From Pseudomonas cichorii (GTDB lineage: Bacteria > Pseudomonadota > Gammaproteobacteria > Pseudomonadales > Pseudomonadaceae): a stretch of 64,000 nucleotides of DNA. Numbering within the stretch: position 1 is the stretch's first letter; every line of letters starts with the position of its first letter. A program made the position numbers and the translations under genes. Positions 1 to 8,324 of this stretch are shown one piece after another. Below the pieces are notes generated by a model. It did not search any database. It saw nothing but the letters and a program-made list of their open reading frames with translations, and was not told the DNA's origin. The DNA lies in contig NZ_BLVZ01000004.1 in NCBI RefSeq assembly GCF_015471405.1, positions 310,001 through 374,000 of the forward strand, written 5' to 3'.

Positions 1-64
1 ATGCATTGAGGAAATGGCTGTATCGGGAAGGATCAGGAGGTTTGAAGTGAAAGACGGATCAAGG

Positions 65-400
65 TCACTCGCGGTCACTGCCGATGTCATCGACCATGGC
101 TCGCAGAAAGCGTCGCAACGCTTTTCTGTCTTCATCTGGAATCAATCGGTACTGCTCAATGATCGTGGCCTCTTCCGAGGAAATGTCCGAGATCTGCCTA
201 ACCCCGGTCACAACGTAGCCAGCATCAATGCCAAGGGAAGCCACGGCGGCAAGATAGGAGGTGTCCGGATTCCGAACCCCCCGTTCATAGCTGCCTTGAG
301 TGTTCCTATTAACACTCCCTGCTTGCGCCAAATCCTCTTGGCTTAGGCCCAGGCGCTCACGTTCTTCACGCAGCCGCTCACCTGGAATTCTTTCATCCAT
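65..400 (-). CDS. XRE-family phage repressor (CI-like)
   Basis: A 111-residue helix-turn-helix protein. Residues 8-62 form an XRE/Cro-CI DNA-binding domain (LREERERLGLSQEDLA, then an NRNTQGSYERG recognition segment). The tail is short and acidic, with no peptidase domain, so RecA-driven self-cleavage is not evident. The ATG at 400 was chosen because the HTH begins right after it; upstream in-frame codons run into the promoter region. It diverges from the Cro-like gene at 512, the usual lysis-lysogeny switch layout. By family it should repress the rightward early operon; that role is inferred. Confidence 0.85.
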   Translation of the reverse strand: MDERIPGERLREERERLGLSQEDLAQAGSVNRNTQGSYERGVRNPDTSYLAAVASLGIDAGYVVTGVRQISDISSEEATIIEQYRLIPDEDRKALRRFLRAMVDDIGSDRE

Positions 401-511
401 TAAATTCGATGCACAACTTTTCAAGCTTTCCCTCTGTACAAGACCAATTTCGCGTGCATAATGACCGTCACTGAACACAAAACACCCCAAACAAACAGGA
501 GTGACCACACT
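401..511. promoter_or_regulatory. Divergent repressor/early-operon control region
   Basis: About 110 bp separate the divergent repressor and Cro-like genes. It holds ATGCAC at 409-414 and its inverse GTGCAT at 454-459, which could be operator half-sites. A clear Shine-Dalgarno AGGAG lies before the ATG at 512. Promoter elements could not be assigned with certainty. Confidence 0.4.
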
Positions 512-733
512 ATGCCCGCGCCAGTTACGCCGGAGCAAGCCCGCAGAGCGCTTGATCGAAAAGGAATGAGCATTGCGGAATTCAGTCGGCTTCATGGTCT
601 GCACAAAAATTTGGTCAGCGACCTTCTCAACGGTCGTATCAAAGGTCGCCGGGGGGAGGCACATCGCGCTGCGGTACTGCTGGGGATCAAAGATGGCGTG
701 ATCGAAAACAGAACCAGCGCCGCCTCACAATAA
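512..733 (+). CDS. Cro-like phage DNA-binding protein (BcepMu gp16-like)
   Basis: A 73-residue protein with a lambda-repressor-like helix-turn-helix at residues 7-45 (TPEQARRALDRKGMSIAEFS, then NLVSDLLNGRIKG), ending GEAHRAAVLLGIKDG. That ending is characteristic of the small phage-associated regulators related to BcepMu gp16. A good AGGAG sits 8 nt before ATG 512, so the longer in-frame extension from 461 is not used. As the first gene of the rightward operon, opposite the repressor, it likely acts as Cro. Specific operators are not known. Confidence 0.75.
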   Translation: MPAPVTPEQARRALDRKGMSIAEFSRLHGLHKNLVSDLLNGRIKGRRGEAHRAAVLLGIKDGVIENRTSAASQ

Positions 734-762
734 CGGCGCTGGCCATCAGGGAGAACTAGAAG

Positions 763-1236
763 ATGAAACGCCAAATTCTAGATGCACGGAAAAAAATGGT
801 CAGTTCGGTTATCCGTAGTTCGGGCGGTATCCGTCTCGCAGCAAGCCGTCTCGGTATGAAGCAGAAGAAGTTTGAAAACCATGCCTTCCAAAACTGTGGC
901 AGCAGCCCTCTGACCGACTTCCAGATCCACCAGTTGGAAAATATGGTCGGAACCACACACTATCCGGCCTACATAGCTGGGATCTATGGGGGATTATTTG
1001 TCCAAGTAGCTGACCCTGAAACACTAGATAACGTCGAGCTATATGCTCGATCTGTCCAGGTCGCAGCCAAGCGCGGCACAGTCGATCAGATCATTGCTCA
1101 ATCGTTGGAAGACGGCTCGATCAGCATGGCCGAGTCCAAGCAGATTTTGAGTGCCCATAAGGACCACATGGCCGCACGGCATGGAGAGGTTTTGGCAGCA
1201 ATCAACCTGTTCCAGGCCCCGGAGTCAGCACAATGA
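763..1236 (+). CDS. CII/YmfL-like phage regulatory protein
   Basis: A 157-residue protein resembling the CII-like phage regulators of the YmfL/Phage_CP76 group. The N-terminal helix-turn-helix-like region is IRSSGGIRLAASRLGMKQKKFENH (residues about 17-40, quoted here for its position), followed by a TDFQIHQLENMVGT segment typical of the family. The C-terminal half is helical. It is the second gene of the early operon and its stop overlaps the next start by 4 nt (ATGA), implying translational coupling. A regulatory role in the lysogeny decision is inferred from the family. Confidence 0.7.
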   Translation: MKRQILDARKKMVSSVIRSSGGIRLAASRLGMKQKKFENHAFQNCGSSPLTDFQIHQLENMVGTTHYPAYIAGIYGGLFVQVADPETLDNVELYARSVQVAAKRGTVDQIIAQSLEDGSISMAESKQILSAHKDHMAARHGEVLAAINLFQAPESAQ

Positions 1237-1598
1237 ACAAGTCCCCCGTAGCCCTGGAGTATCAGGACGTGCTGAAAGCTGCGGCACTTGCCTTTCTGGA
1301 ACGTCACCACTCAGAACACCTGAGCAACGATCAGCAACTTTTCGACCGCACTGTCCAGTATCTGGTTACGGACTACGACGTCCAGAATCAAATGGCCTCA
1401 AGGATGGTTCATCTGGCCTATAGCGACCTGAGTGCGATCAGCGATCGGCAGCGCCTCGATGTCGCCAGTAGCACGGAAACCCATTCTGTTATCACCGACC
1501 CATCAACCGGCCACGCCTGGGCTATCCCGGTCAGCCTGATCTACGAACGCATCATTAACGCCCCCGACAACGGGCGCTACCGCATTACCAACTCGTAA
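1233..1598 (+). CDS. Hypothetical phage-associated protein
   Basis: A 121-residue soluble protein that I do not recognise. It starts inside the CII-like stop codon (ATGA overlap), so it is almost certainly translated from the same transcript. The sequence is helical in the first 70 residues, then has a short beta-rich tail with a SLIYERIINAPD motif. No catalytic motif, cysteine cluster or membrane segment is visible. Its place between the CII-like regulator and the replication protein suggests an early function, nothing more specific. Confidence 0.65.
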   Translation: MNKSPVALEYQDVLKAAALAFLERHHSEHLSNDQQLFDRTVQYLVTDYDVQNQMASRMVHLAYSDLSAISDRQRLDVASSTETHSVITDPSTGHAWAIPVSLIYERIINAPDNGRYRITNS

Positions 1599-1669
1599 TT
1601 CCCCTTAATCATTCCCTGCCCCGTTTGCCGTGGGTTTGGGTGAGCTATGCCCGAAATCGAGGTTTCACG

Positions 1670-1903
1670 ATGGGAAACGCCGTTGTTATCAGAGCTGAAC
1701 TGGCCCCGGCCGAGGCAACAGCACTGCTCAAACTGTTGAAGGCTAGCTACAGCCTGGCCCTTGCCGAGCACTGGTACGACGACGCCTACCGAACCGTAAA
1801 TAACCAAGAACGCCACACCGTAATTCTCATGAAAAACCCTGCAATGGCCGCGCAAAAGCGGTTGATAGGCGCACTCGCGCATAGCCTGAAGACAGTGAAG
1901 TAA
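1670..1903 (+). CDS. Small hypothetical phage-associated protein
   Basis: A 77-residue protein starting at ATG 1670 behind a GAGG ribosome site; an upstream in-frame ATG at 1625 lacks one. It is alanine/leucine-rich and predicted helical in the middle (PAEATALLKLLKASYSLALA), with a basic end. There is no recognisable domain. It ends 5 nt before the primase-helicase start, so it is in the same operon and may be translationally coupled to it. Confidence 0.6.
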   Translation: MGNAVVIRAELAPAEATALLKLLKASYSLALAEHWYDDAYRTVNNQERHTVILMKNPAMAAQKRLIGALAHSLKTVK

Positions 1904-1908
1904 TCGAA

Positions 1909-4608
1909 ATGATGGAAGCGAATATCCGTGATCAAGTGCTGAAGTATTTGGAGGATGACTACAACCTCAAGCACAAAACTAATGGAGCCAACTACATGCG
2001 CGGCGGCGAGTGTCCCAGTTGCCGCCAGAAAGAGTTGTACGCACGTTATGACAATCCTTATCAGATTCGCTGCGGACGCCCTAGATGCGGCCTGATCGAG
2101 GACGTCAAGGACATCTACCCTGACCTATTCGAGGACATGAGCAAGCGAGCACCTGCAACTGAGGAAAACCCTACCGCTACAGCACGGGCCTATCTGGAAT
2201 TTATCCGTGGGTTTGATGTTGGAATGATCGGTGCCTGGTTCACCCAAGAAACGTACGTCAATTACGAAAATCGCGACACGTCTGCAACAGTGCGTTTTGA
2301 AATGCCCAATGGTGGGTATTGGGAACGACTGATCGACCGGCCTGCACGCTTCGGCAAAATGAAGGCGCGCTTCAAGCCCCAGTACAGCATCGCGGGCCAG
2401 TGGTGGTGCCCACCTGACACTGACTTGGCCACGGAGAAAGAACTGTGGATCGTGGAAGGCGTGTTCGATGCAATCGCCCTGGGATTGAACGGGGTCAAGG
2501 CTATATCGGCCATGACCAGCACCAACTATCCCGGAGAAGCGCTGAAGGCATTGGCAGAACAGCGCAAGGGTGATCTGCCTACGCTTGTGTGGGCACTGGA
2601 CAACGAACCTACGGCCCACGTTTACCTGATGCGTTGGGTGAAACAGGCCCGTGAACTCGGCTTCACATGCCGGGCAGCACTAGTACCGCAGCGCGGCAAA
2701 AAGAAAGTGGACTGGAACGATCTACATCTGCGCTGGAACTTTGAGGAAAAAGGCGAAGCACGCGACAAGCGACGTGAGCGTGACCTGGCTGCTGCCCGTC
2801 ACGAAGGAAAGCTGCTGCTGGCCCCTACGCCAAGGGAAAAGGCGCTGCTGATGTACACCTGGGATGAGACAAATTCGGAGTTTGCCCTGGAGTTTGGTCA
2901 CCAGACCTATTGGGCCAAGTTCGACCTATCCAAGCTCGATGATGAGCCAACCGATCCCAAGGACCACGACGAACAGCTGATAAGTGATAGGGAAGCCAGG
3001 CGCAAGGCCTTGGAAAAGGTCTGCACACTCAAGCTACTGGCTAACTGCCGATTCAACACATTGTACAAGCAGGTCAATGATGTAACCGGCGACGCCTGGT
3101 TCTACGTGTGCGTAGCGGGATCTCAGGATGAGAAGGATGAAAAAATCACCTTCACTCCCAAACAGATTTCCTCAAGCGGCGAGTTCAAGACTCGCCTGAT
3201 GTATGCCGGCGCTACCTGGCTCGGAACTCAGAAACACCTTGACCAGATCATCATGCGCCAGACCGAAGGACTGCGTACGGTCGAAACCATAGACTTCCTA
3301 GGCTACAGCAAGGAACACAAGGCCTACATCTTCAATGACATCGCGATCCACAGCGGCAGCGTGTTCAAGGTCAACGATGAGGACTACTTTGAATTCGGCC
3401 GGAAGCGGGTCAAGTGCCTGATGCGGTCGGTGAAGGTGAAGATGGCCATTGATGCGAAAAACTACCGTGATGACTGGTTGAGCAATCTGTGGCTGTGCTT
3501 CGCAGAGAACGGCCTGCTGGCAGTTACTTATTGGTTTGGGTCGTTGTTCGCAGAACAGATCAGGGACGAATACGAAAGCTTTCCGTTCCTTGAGATGTCG
3601 GGTGAACCGGACTCAGGCAAGACGACACTTATCAAGTTTGTGTGGAAGCTGTTCGGGCGGCTCTATGAGGGATTCGACCCCGCCAAGACGTCAACGTCTG
3701 GCCGGAGCCGAGCCATGGGCCAAGTATCCAATCTTCCCCTGGTCTTGTTGGAAGCCGACCGGAACACCGACGCAGATAACGCAAAGTCATTTGAGTGGGA
3801 CGAGTTCAAGGATTTCTACGGCGGCGGACTTTTGCGCACTAGAGGTGTGAAGACCAATACCAACGACACCTACGAACCACCATTCCGGGCAGCAATTGTG
3901 ATCGCTCAGAACGCCATAGTTACGGCCCACGAAGCGATCATAAGCCGTATCGTCCGACTCCCGTTTATGAAGCCACAAATCACCGAGGAGAGCAGAGCTG
4001 CGGCTGATGCCCTGGTGCAGACGGACCTGGACACAGTGAATCACTTCATCGTCAAGGCCATGAAATCCGAGTCCAAGGTAATGGCGCGATTTGCCGAGAT
4101 GTACCCCAAATACCGAACAGAATTGTGGGCCTCTCGCAAACTGTCATCAGACCGGGTGATTCGGAACCACAGCATGATGTTGGCCCTGGTGGACTGCTTA
4201 CAGCTTGTGCTGCCAGTACCTGACCACATGGTCCAAGCGACACGCAAATACCTGCTCGCGATGGCGAACGAGCGGCAAGCAGCGATCACTACAGACCCTA
4301 AAGAGGTGAACGAGTTCTGGCAGTTATATGACTACCTGGAAAGCCTCACAGATCAGCCTCTGGTCAATCACAGCAAAAAGCCTGGGCTGATTGCGATCAA
4401 CCTCAACCAGTTCGCAGAGGTGGCCCACGAACACCGGCAGAAGCTTCCGGACTTGGGTGTTCTGCGCCGGCTACTGAAGGACTGCCGAACACATCCGCTA
4501 ATCGATACAAGCCGCCGTGTGGAAAGCCAGATCCGGGCGAACCAGCAAGCTCTGACGCCACTCGCCCCCCTTCCAGCAACGGTTCGTTGCTTCGTATTCA
4601 AGGAGTAA
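1909..4608 (+). CDS. Phage/satellite primase-helicase (zinc finger, Toprim, P-loop ATPase)
   Basis: An 899-residue replication protein. Residues 35-60 hold four cysteines (C35, C38, C55, C60) resembling a DnaG-type zinc ribbon. A Toprim primase core follows, with the invariant glutamate in VEGVFD (E183) and the acidic pair at LDNE (D231). The C-terminal third has a Walker A motif GEPDSGKTT (565-573) and Walker B LVLLEAD (to D617), i.e. a helicase-type ATPase. Primase fused to ATPase is typical of phages and satellites that replicate autonomously after excision. The intervening 300 residues show no motif I know. It is the largest gene of the early operon. Confidence 0.85.
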   Translation: MMEANIRDQVLKYLEDDYNLKHKTNGANYMRGGECPSCRQKELYARYDNPYQIRCGRPRCGLIEDVKDIYPDLFEDMSKRAPATEENPTATARAYLEFIRGFDVGMIGAWFTQETYVNYENRDTSATVRFEMPNGGYWERLIDRPARFGKMKARFKPQYSIAGQWWCPPDTDLATEKELWIVEGVFDAIALGLNGVKAISAMTSTNYPGEALKALAEQRKGDLPTLVWALDNEPTAHVYLMRWVKQARELGFTCRAALVPQRGKKKVDWNDLHLRWNFEEKGEARDKRRERDLAAARHEGKLLLAPTPREKALLMYTWDETNSEFALEFGHQTYWAKFDLSKLDDEPTDPKDHDEQLISDREARRKALEKVCTLKLLANCRFNTLYKQVNDVTGDAWFYVCVAGSQDEKDEKITFTPKQISSSGEFKTRLMYAGATWLGTQKHLDQIIMRQTEGLRTVETIDFLGYSKEHKAYIFNDIAIHSGSVFKVNDEDYFEFGRKRVKCLMRSVKVKMAIDAKNYRDDWLSNLWLCFAENGLLAVTYWFGSLFAEQIRDEYESFPFLEMSGEPDSGKTTLIKFVWKLFGRLYEGFDPAKTSTSGRSRAMGQVSNLPLVLLEADRNTDADNAKSFEWDEFKDFYGGGLLRTRGVKTNTNDTYEPPFRAAIVIAQNAIVTAHEAIISRIVRLPFMKPQITEESRAAADALVQTDLDTVNHFIVKAMKSESKVMARFAEMYPKYRTELWASRKLSSDRVIRNHSMMLALVDCLQLVLPVPDHMVQATRKYLLAMANERQAAITTDPKEVNEFWQLYDYLESLTDQPLVNHSKKPGLIAINLNQFAEVAHEHRQKLPDLGVLRRLLKDCRTHPLIDTSRRVESQIRANQQALTPLAPLPATVRCFVFKE

Positions 4609-4613
4609 GGGAT

Positions 4614-4904
4614 ATGCACATTCAACTTATCCCCGCTTGCGAAGGCATCGCCCGACTCAAAGCCACCCAAAAGCACCTTGAAACCAGAGGTGTCGATACA
4701 CGAATCATCAATGCAGAAGCTTATAGCGACCAAGGCCTGCTAGTGATCATGGATGTAGTAGTAAGCAGCGGACATAGAACACTTCTGGTTGATAGCTGCA
4801 CGAGAGGGCAGATCGATGCGGTTTTGATCTGGCAGTCAGAAACAGAGGATTGCGTCGATTTTAAAGACCTTGTGATTCACCTGGTCCGAAAGGATCAGAC
4901 ATAA
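4614..4904 (+). CDS. Small hypothetical phage-associated protein
   Basis: A 96-residue protein that starts 5 nt after the primase-helicase stop, behind an AAGGAGTAAGGG ribosome site that overlaps that stop. It has alternating beta strands and helices (MHIQLIPACEGIARLK, then LLVIMDVVVSSG and TLLVDSCTRGQIDAVLIW). No catalytic motif is recognised. Tight coupling to the primase suggests a replication accessory role, but this rests only on position. Confidence 0.6.
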   Translation: MHIQLIPACEGIARLKATQKHLETRGVDTRIINAEAYSDQGLLVIMDVVVSSGHRTLLVDSCTRGQIDAVLIWQSETEDCVDFKDLVIHLVRKDQT

Positions 4905-4992
4905 ATGAGCATCGGTTAACGCCGGATCTGATCAGAAATGCAGAGTACCAATACCAACTAACGTAACGCCAAACCACGAAGGGAGAAATATC

Positions 4993-5313
4993 TTGACTGC
5001 AAAAACAAATGCTACAGAAAAACCAATTACCAAATTCAAGAGCCAACTTTTCTATTTGGAAAGAGCACATGAAGAACTTTCTAAAGCGAAAGGAGATCTT
5101 GAGAGAGAGATAACAAAAGCTATCAATAGCTTTGACGCAGCTCGGGATGCAGCGAAGGGGTTCGGGAAAGAAATTCCTGAACGGTTCATGTCTGGCCAGT
5201 GGTTATTTGATTTTGGCAAGAACGGTGAGTTGAACGTTACGGAGATTCAGAACTGCGAGCCGTATCAACTTCTAGAGCTTGCACGATCAATGGGTGAGGA
5301 GGACCCGGTGTAG
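4993..5313 (+). CDS. AT-rich small hypothetical protein, possible moron gene
   Basis: A 106-residue protein beginning at TTG 4993, 2 nt after a GGGAGAAATA ribosome site. Residues 20-52 form a long charged helix, probably a coiled coil (LERAHEELSKAKGDLEREIT). The first half is visibly AT-richer than flanking genes and it is set off by 88 nt upstream and 79 nt downstream, unlike the tightly packed operon. That pattern fits a recently acquired accessory (moron) gene. I do not recognise the family; an anti-CRISPR or other host-interaction role is possible but unsupported. Confidence 0.55.
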   Translation: MTAKTNATEKPITKFKSQLFYLERAHEELSKAKGDLEREITKAINSFDAARDAAKGFGKEIPERFMSGQWLFDFGKNGELNVTEIQNCEPYQLLELARSMGEEDPV

Positions 5314-5392
5314 CAGTTTCTTAATAGAGTTGATTAGAACGGTGCCGAGGAGGGGCAACTCCCCGGCACCAACCACCACTGAGGGCAACACG

Positions 5393-5659
5393 ATGAAAGC
5401 ACAGCACCAAAGCGGCAGCGATGCGAAGGCTACCACAACACCAGATCAGCAAGCGGTAACACCTGCACGTCGCCTTATGGCCATACGGATCGTCGGCACG
5501 GCGCTATTCGACTACCAGGTGCAAAAAACACCTGTTACCCGGATCCGCCTCGAATGCCTGACCAGCATGGCTCAAGCCCAAGGTGACCTAACTGCGAGCG
5601 ATGCGGCCATTGTGGCCCAACTGCTGGCCAACCCGTTTCACCCCGGAGCACAAGCATGA
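5393..5659 (+). CDS. Small hypothetical phage-associated protein
   Basis: An 88-residue protein starting at ATG 5393 behind GAGG; the longer in-frame extension from 5279 overlaps the previous gene and has no ribosome site. The N-terminal 25 residues are polar and low in complexity (Q, T, S). The rest is a compact helical segment ending in LLANPFHPGAQA. No family is recognised. It overlaps the following gene by 4 nt (ATGA). Confidence 0.5.
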   Translation: MKAQHQSGSDAKATTTPDQQAVTPARRLMAIRIVGTALFDYQVQKTPVTRIRLECLTSMAQAQGDLTASDAAIVAQLLANPFHPGAQA

Positions 5660-6261
5660 GCACAAGCTACTTCTACAAGACCCAAGCCCCCTGCCCGGTC
5701 GCTATCATTGAAGAGTTCCATGCATCCAAGGACTTGTTTCTCAGGGCCTTAGAAACACTTGGCCAGCAATTTGGCGGGGAAGTCGCACCTATGCGCGATA
5801 TCACGTCGAACTTCGCCGGTGGTGTGAAACTCAGTGCTGGCCAAGGGCATGACGTTCATTGGCGTCTACCGGACGAATATGGCTATCGAAGCCTCCGGGT
5901 AGCAGCAAGGCTCCCCAAGGGGTCAACGAAGGAAGATCGCACAGCAGCCCGATCTGAACACCAGCGTTTGCTTGACCTTTGGCAAGCATACTGCCCTAGC
6001 CGTCTATCGATTCACGATACTTGGGATCGCTTAAACATCAACACAGGCAACCTGCTGCTGTGCGGCGGCATCTTCTTTATTCACGACAGCAGCGCTTTTT
6101 TTGAACTTGGGTTTCAAATCAATGAAGTCATGCACGCCCAAAATATTGCGACCGGTAAGCCATCAGCAGGCTGGATAGAGGGTGCGGTCGAAATCACCTC
6201 AAGCGACTACCAAGCAGCACGATCAGCCAATCAGCAGGCAAGGAAGGTTGCCAAAACCTAA
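5656..6261 (+). CDS. Hypothetical phage-associated protein
   Basis: A 201-residue soluble protein, translationally coupled to the preceding gene through an ATGA overlap. It has a mix of strands and helices (MRDITSNFAGGVKLSAG, then HWRLPDEYGYRSLRVAARLP) and a polar alanine/glutamine-rich C-terminus. No signal peptide, membrane segment or catalytic signature is visible. It lies in the accessory part of the element, between the replication gene and the integrase. Function unknown. Confidence 0.6.
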   Translation: MSTSYFYKTQAPCPVAIIEEFHASKDLFLRALETLGQQFGGEVAPMRDITSNFAGGVKLSAGQGHDVHWRLPDEYGYRSLRVAARLPKGSTKEDRTAARSEHQRLLDLWQAYCPSRLSIHDTWDRLNINTGNLLLCGGIFFIHDSSAFFELGFQINEVMHAQNIATGKPSAGWIEGAVEITSSDYQAARSANQQARKVAKT

Positions 6262-6330
6262 ACCTCACTCCGGCTGCATATAAAAATCGATATAAACCCA
6301 ATCTTTTAGTTTTAACAGAGAGTCCATTCT

Positions 6331-6639
6331 ATGACGTCTATTGCTCAAAAATACTTAAATATTGCTCGGGAAGCACAAGTCATATCTAACGACACTATCC
6401 AGTCAAAGATAAGAAACTCTCGGGAAGCTGATAAGTTCGTCATCAGGTATCCGGATGGAATGCGTGAAGAAGTTCATAACGCCTCTGTAGATCAGTACAT
6501 CAGCATGAACACATTCGTCATCCAGGCCATAGCTGAAAAACTTGACCGCCAAAAACGTCAGGACCTACTTCTTGATGCTCTTGCACAAGCAGTAGCATCG
6601 GCTCAGAAAAGACCAGGACATAGTGAGGGCCAAGCATGA
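6331..6639 (+). CDS. Arc-like ribbon-helix-helix DNA-binding protein
   Basis: A 102-residue protein. Residues 33-66 (KFVIRYPDGMREEVHN, then SMNTFVIQAIAEKL) match the Arc/MetJ ribbon-helix-helix pattern: one beta strand that dimerises and reads DNA, then two helices with the SMN-type turn. The N-terminal 30 residues and C-terminal helix are additional. An AGAGAG ribosome site precedes ATG 6331. The gene is AT-richer at its start than its neighbours. It is probably a transcriptional regulator of the element; its target is unknown. Its stop overlaps the next start by 4 nt. Confidence 0.65.
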   Translation: MTSIAQKYLNIAREAQVISNDTIQSKIRNSREADKFVIRYPDGMREEVHNASVDQYISMNTFVIQAIAEKLDRQKRQDLLLDALAQAVASAQKRPGHSEGQA

Positions 6640-6842
6640 CTCTCTCTCGTACTCGGCCAGCGATGGCCAGCAAGCGGCTTGATCTACCCAGTATCTGCGA
6701 CATATGTGGGTTCGCACGCTCAACACGTCGCCACATGGGATGCAGCAAAATAAGGCAGCAGCGGAAAAACGAGGAATGGGCAACGGTGATGGCCAACCAA
6801 GCTGCAGCCCGTGCAACCAGAGAGAAACGCTATGCACGCTGA
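6636..6842 (+). CDS. Small cysteine-rich protein, possible zinc finger
   Basis: A 68-residue basic protein overlapping the Arc-like gene by 4 nt. Residues 21-36 carry CDICGF, then a downstream HMGC, giving a plausible C-x2-C / H-x2-C zinc knuckle, followed by a basic helix rich in arginine and lysine. That arrangement fits a small nucleic-acid-binding protein. Overlap with genes on both sides argues it is translated. The family is not recognised. Confidence 0.5.
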   Translation: MTLSRTRPAMASKRLDLPSICDICGFARSTRRHMGCSKIRQQRKNEEWATVMANQAAARATREKRYAR

Positions 6843-7146
6843 ACTGCCAAACGGCGATGCAGATCTGCTTGTTTCAATCCAAAATCTGATCCGGCAACTG
6901 CAACGCCCAGCGGTGACCGCTGAAAACGAACTATGGACATCGCAAGATATCGCCGCCTACTTGAAACTTTCGACCTACACGGTTGAACGTAGAGTCGTGG
7001 TTCAGCCAGGCTTTCCGGTAAGCATGCAGCCTTGTGCCACTGGCGCGAAAGCTGCAAAGCGGTGGTTTGCTGGAGAGGTGATTACCTGGTTGCGACAACA
7101 CAGAGCCAAGTTGCCCGTTGCCAGGCGATTGCGACAGCCAGCGTGA
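6832..7146 (+). CDS. AlpA/excisionase-like helix-turn-helix protein
   Basis: A 104-residue protein starting at ATG 6832 after AGAGAG, overlapping the previous gene. Residues 36-85 form a MerR-like winged helix of the AlpA/excisionase type (WTSQDIAAYLKLSTYTVERR, then AKRWFAGEVITWL), with the usual tryptophan near the end. It is the last gene of the rightward operon and converges on the integrase, where a recombination directionality factor is expected. AlpA proteins can instead activate integrase or excision genes, so the exact role is open. Confidence 0.65.
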   Translation: MHAELPNGDADLLVSIQNLIRQLQRPAVTAENELWTSQDIAAYLKLSTYTVERRVVVQPGFPVSMQPCATGAKAAKRWFAGEVITWLRQHRAKLPVARRLRQPA

Positions 7147-7152
7147 AGAAAG

Positions 7153-7179
7153 AAGCCTGCGGATCTCGCAGGCTTTTTT
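7153..7179. terminator. Bidirectional rho-independent terminator
   Basis: A hairpin with AAGCCTGC and GCAGGCTT arms around a 7-nt loop is followed by a T-run at 7173-7179 and preceded by an A-rich stretch. It sits exactly between the convergent AlpA-like and integrase genes, so it can end both transcripts. Confidence 0.85.
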
Positions 7180-8176
7180 ATCCCAATCGCTCGGCCACCT
7201 CCGATGCGGTGGCGTTGTAATAGATCATCAACGACTTCAGATCTTTGTGCCCGGTCATGCGGGCCAAGTCCAGTACATCGATCTTACGAGCGAGCCGGGT
7301 AATAGCCTCATGCCGTGTATCGTGGAAAGTCAGTCCATCGATCCCCAGTTCGTCACGGACCCTGCGAAACATCGTATCCGCTGAAGCTGACTCAAGCCGG
7401 AACAATCGATCATTCGGCCCCTTCCCCTTGTACAACGGCTCCAGCAACTCGCACGCACGCTTGCTGAGCGGTACGTTACGACTTGAACCGTTTTTCGTTT
7501 TGGGCAGCCGAACAAAGCGCTCTCGCAGATTCACCCACTTAGCGGTCATGCCCAATATCTCCCCCTGCCTCATGGCGGACTCAATGGCAATCAAGAAGGC
7601 GTAGGACAGTTCCTGCATCAGTGTCACTGGCGCTTGACCCTCGACATGGCCCAACCTGTTGATCAGTGCACTGATCTCACCTGGAGCAACACGTCGCTCG
7701 CGGGGCGGCCCGTTGCTCGGGCGCTTTGCGTCACGAACTGGATTGGCCAAACATACCTTCCACTCCAGCCTGGCGATTTCAAATACGGATGAAAGCAAAG
7801 TCATCTCGCGCCGAACAGTAGCAGTCTTGACTACCTTCAAGCGTGCATCTCGCCATTGGGCAACTTGCTCAGAGGTGATACGTTCCATCAGATCACCGAC
7901 CCACTCCAGCTCTCTGTCAAACCGATCAAGTCGCAGCTCTTCCCAGCGCTGACCAGCCTTTGTTGGTGAAACATCAAGCTTGTAACGACGTAATGCCTCA
8001 GAGAGAGTCATCGACACAGTTAAACGCGACTTCCCGCACTGAGCCATGATCTCTACCTCGCGAGCGGTCGCCCAAGCGACGGCCGCAGCCTTGGTGTCGA
8101 ATGTCTGAGAATCCCGCACGCCTTGCTTGGCCACCTCAGCCCGCCACCCACCACTTCGCTTTCTATACGAAGCCAT
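7178..8176 (-). CDS. int: Tyrosine recombinase integrase
   Basis: A 332-residue phage-type integrase. The N-terminal part is an arm-binding and core-binding SAM-like region. The C-terminal catalytic domain shows the expected residues: R203 (AMRQGEILGM), H285 and R288 (FHDTRHE), H310 (TGHKDLKS) and the nucleophile in MIYYNA (Y319 or Y320). All are intact, so the enzyme is probably active. ATG 8176 was chosen because AGGAGG lies 7 nt upstream on the minus strand; the longer frame to 8215 has none. It should catalyse integration and, with a directionality factor, excision of this element. Confidence 0.95.
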   Translation of the reverse strand: MASYRKRSGGWRAEVAKQGVRDSQTFDTKAAAVAWATAREVEIMAQCGKSRLTVSMTLSEALRRYKLDVSPTKAGQRWEELRLDRFDRELEWVGDLMERITSEQVAQWRDARLKVVKTATVRREMTLLSSVFEIARLEWKVCLANPVRDAKRPSNGPPRERRVAPGEISALINRLGHVEGQAPVTLMQELSYAFLIAIESAMRQGEILGMTAKWVNLRERFVRLPKTKNGSSRNVPLSKRACELLEPLYKGKGPNDRLFRLESASADTMFRRVRDELGIDGLTFHDTRHEAITRLARKIDVLDLARMTGHKDLKSLMIYYNATASEVAERLG

Positions 8177-8324
8177 TGCACCCTCCTGGCGTAAAAATGG
8201 CGTAAAGGCTACCACGCAGTTGCAAGATCCTGCCGTCTATGGCCAAAACCAAACAGCTCCGATCCCCAGAGTAGCCGGGCGTTTCACCCAATTGCAGCAT
8301 TTGGTACTTTTCTGCTCAGAAGAT

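Noticed and set aside
14-346. Plus-strand 110-residue frame
   Set aside because: It lies opposite the XRE repressor, has no ribosome site, and its product matches no domain.
6636-7146. Anti-CRISPR/aca pair (small gene plus helix-turn-helix)
   Set aside because: The helix-turn-helix protein is of the AlpA/excisionase type and the small protein looks like a zinc knuckle; neither resembles an Acr or Aca family known to me.
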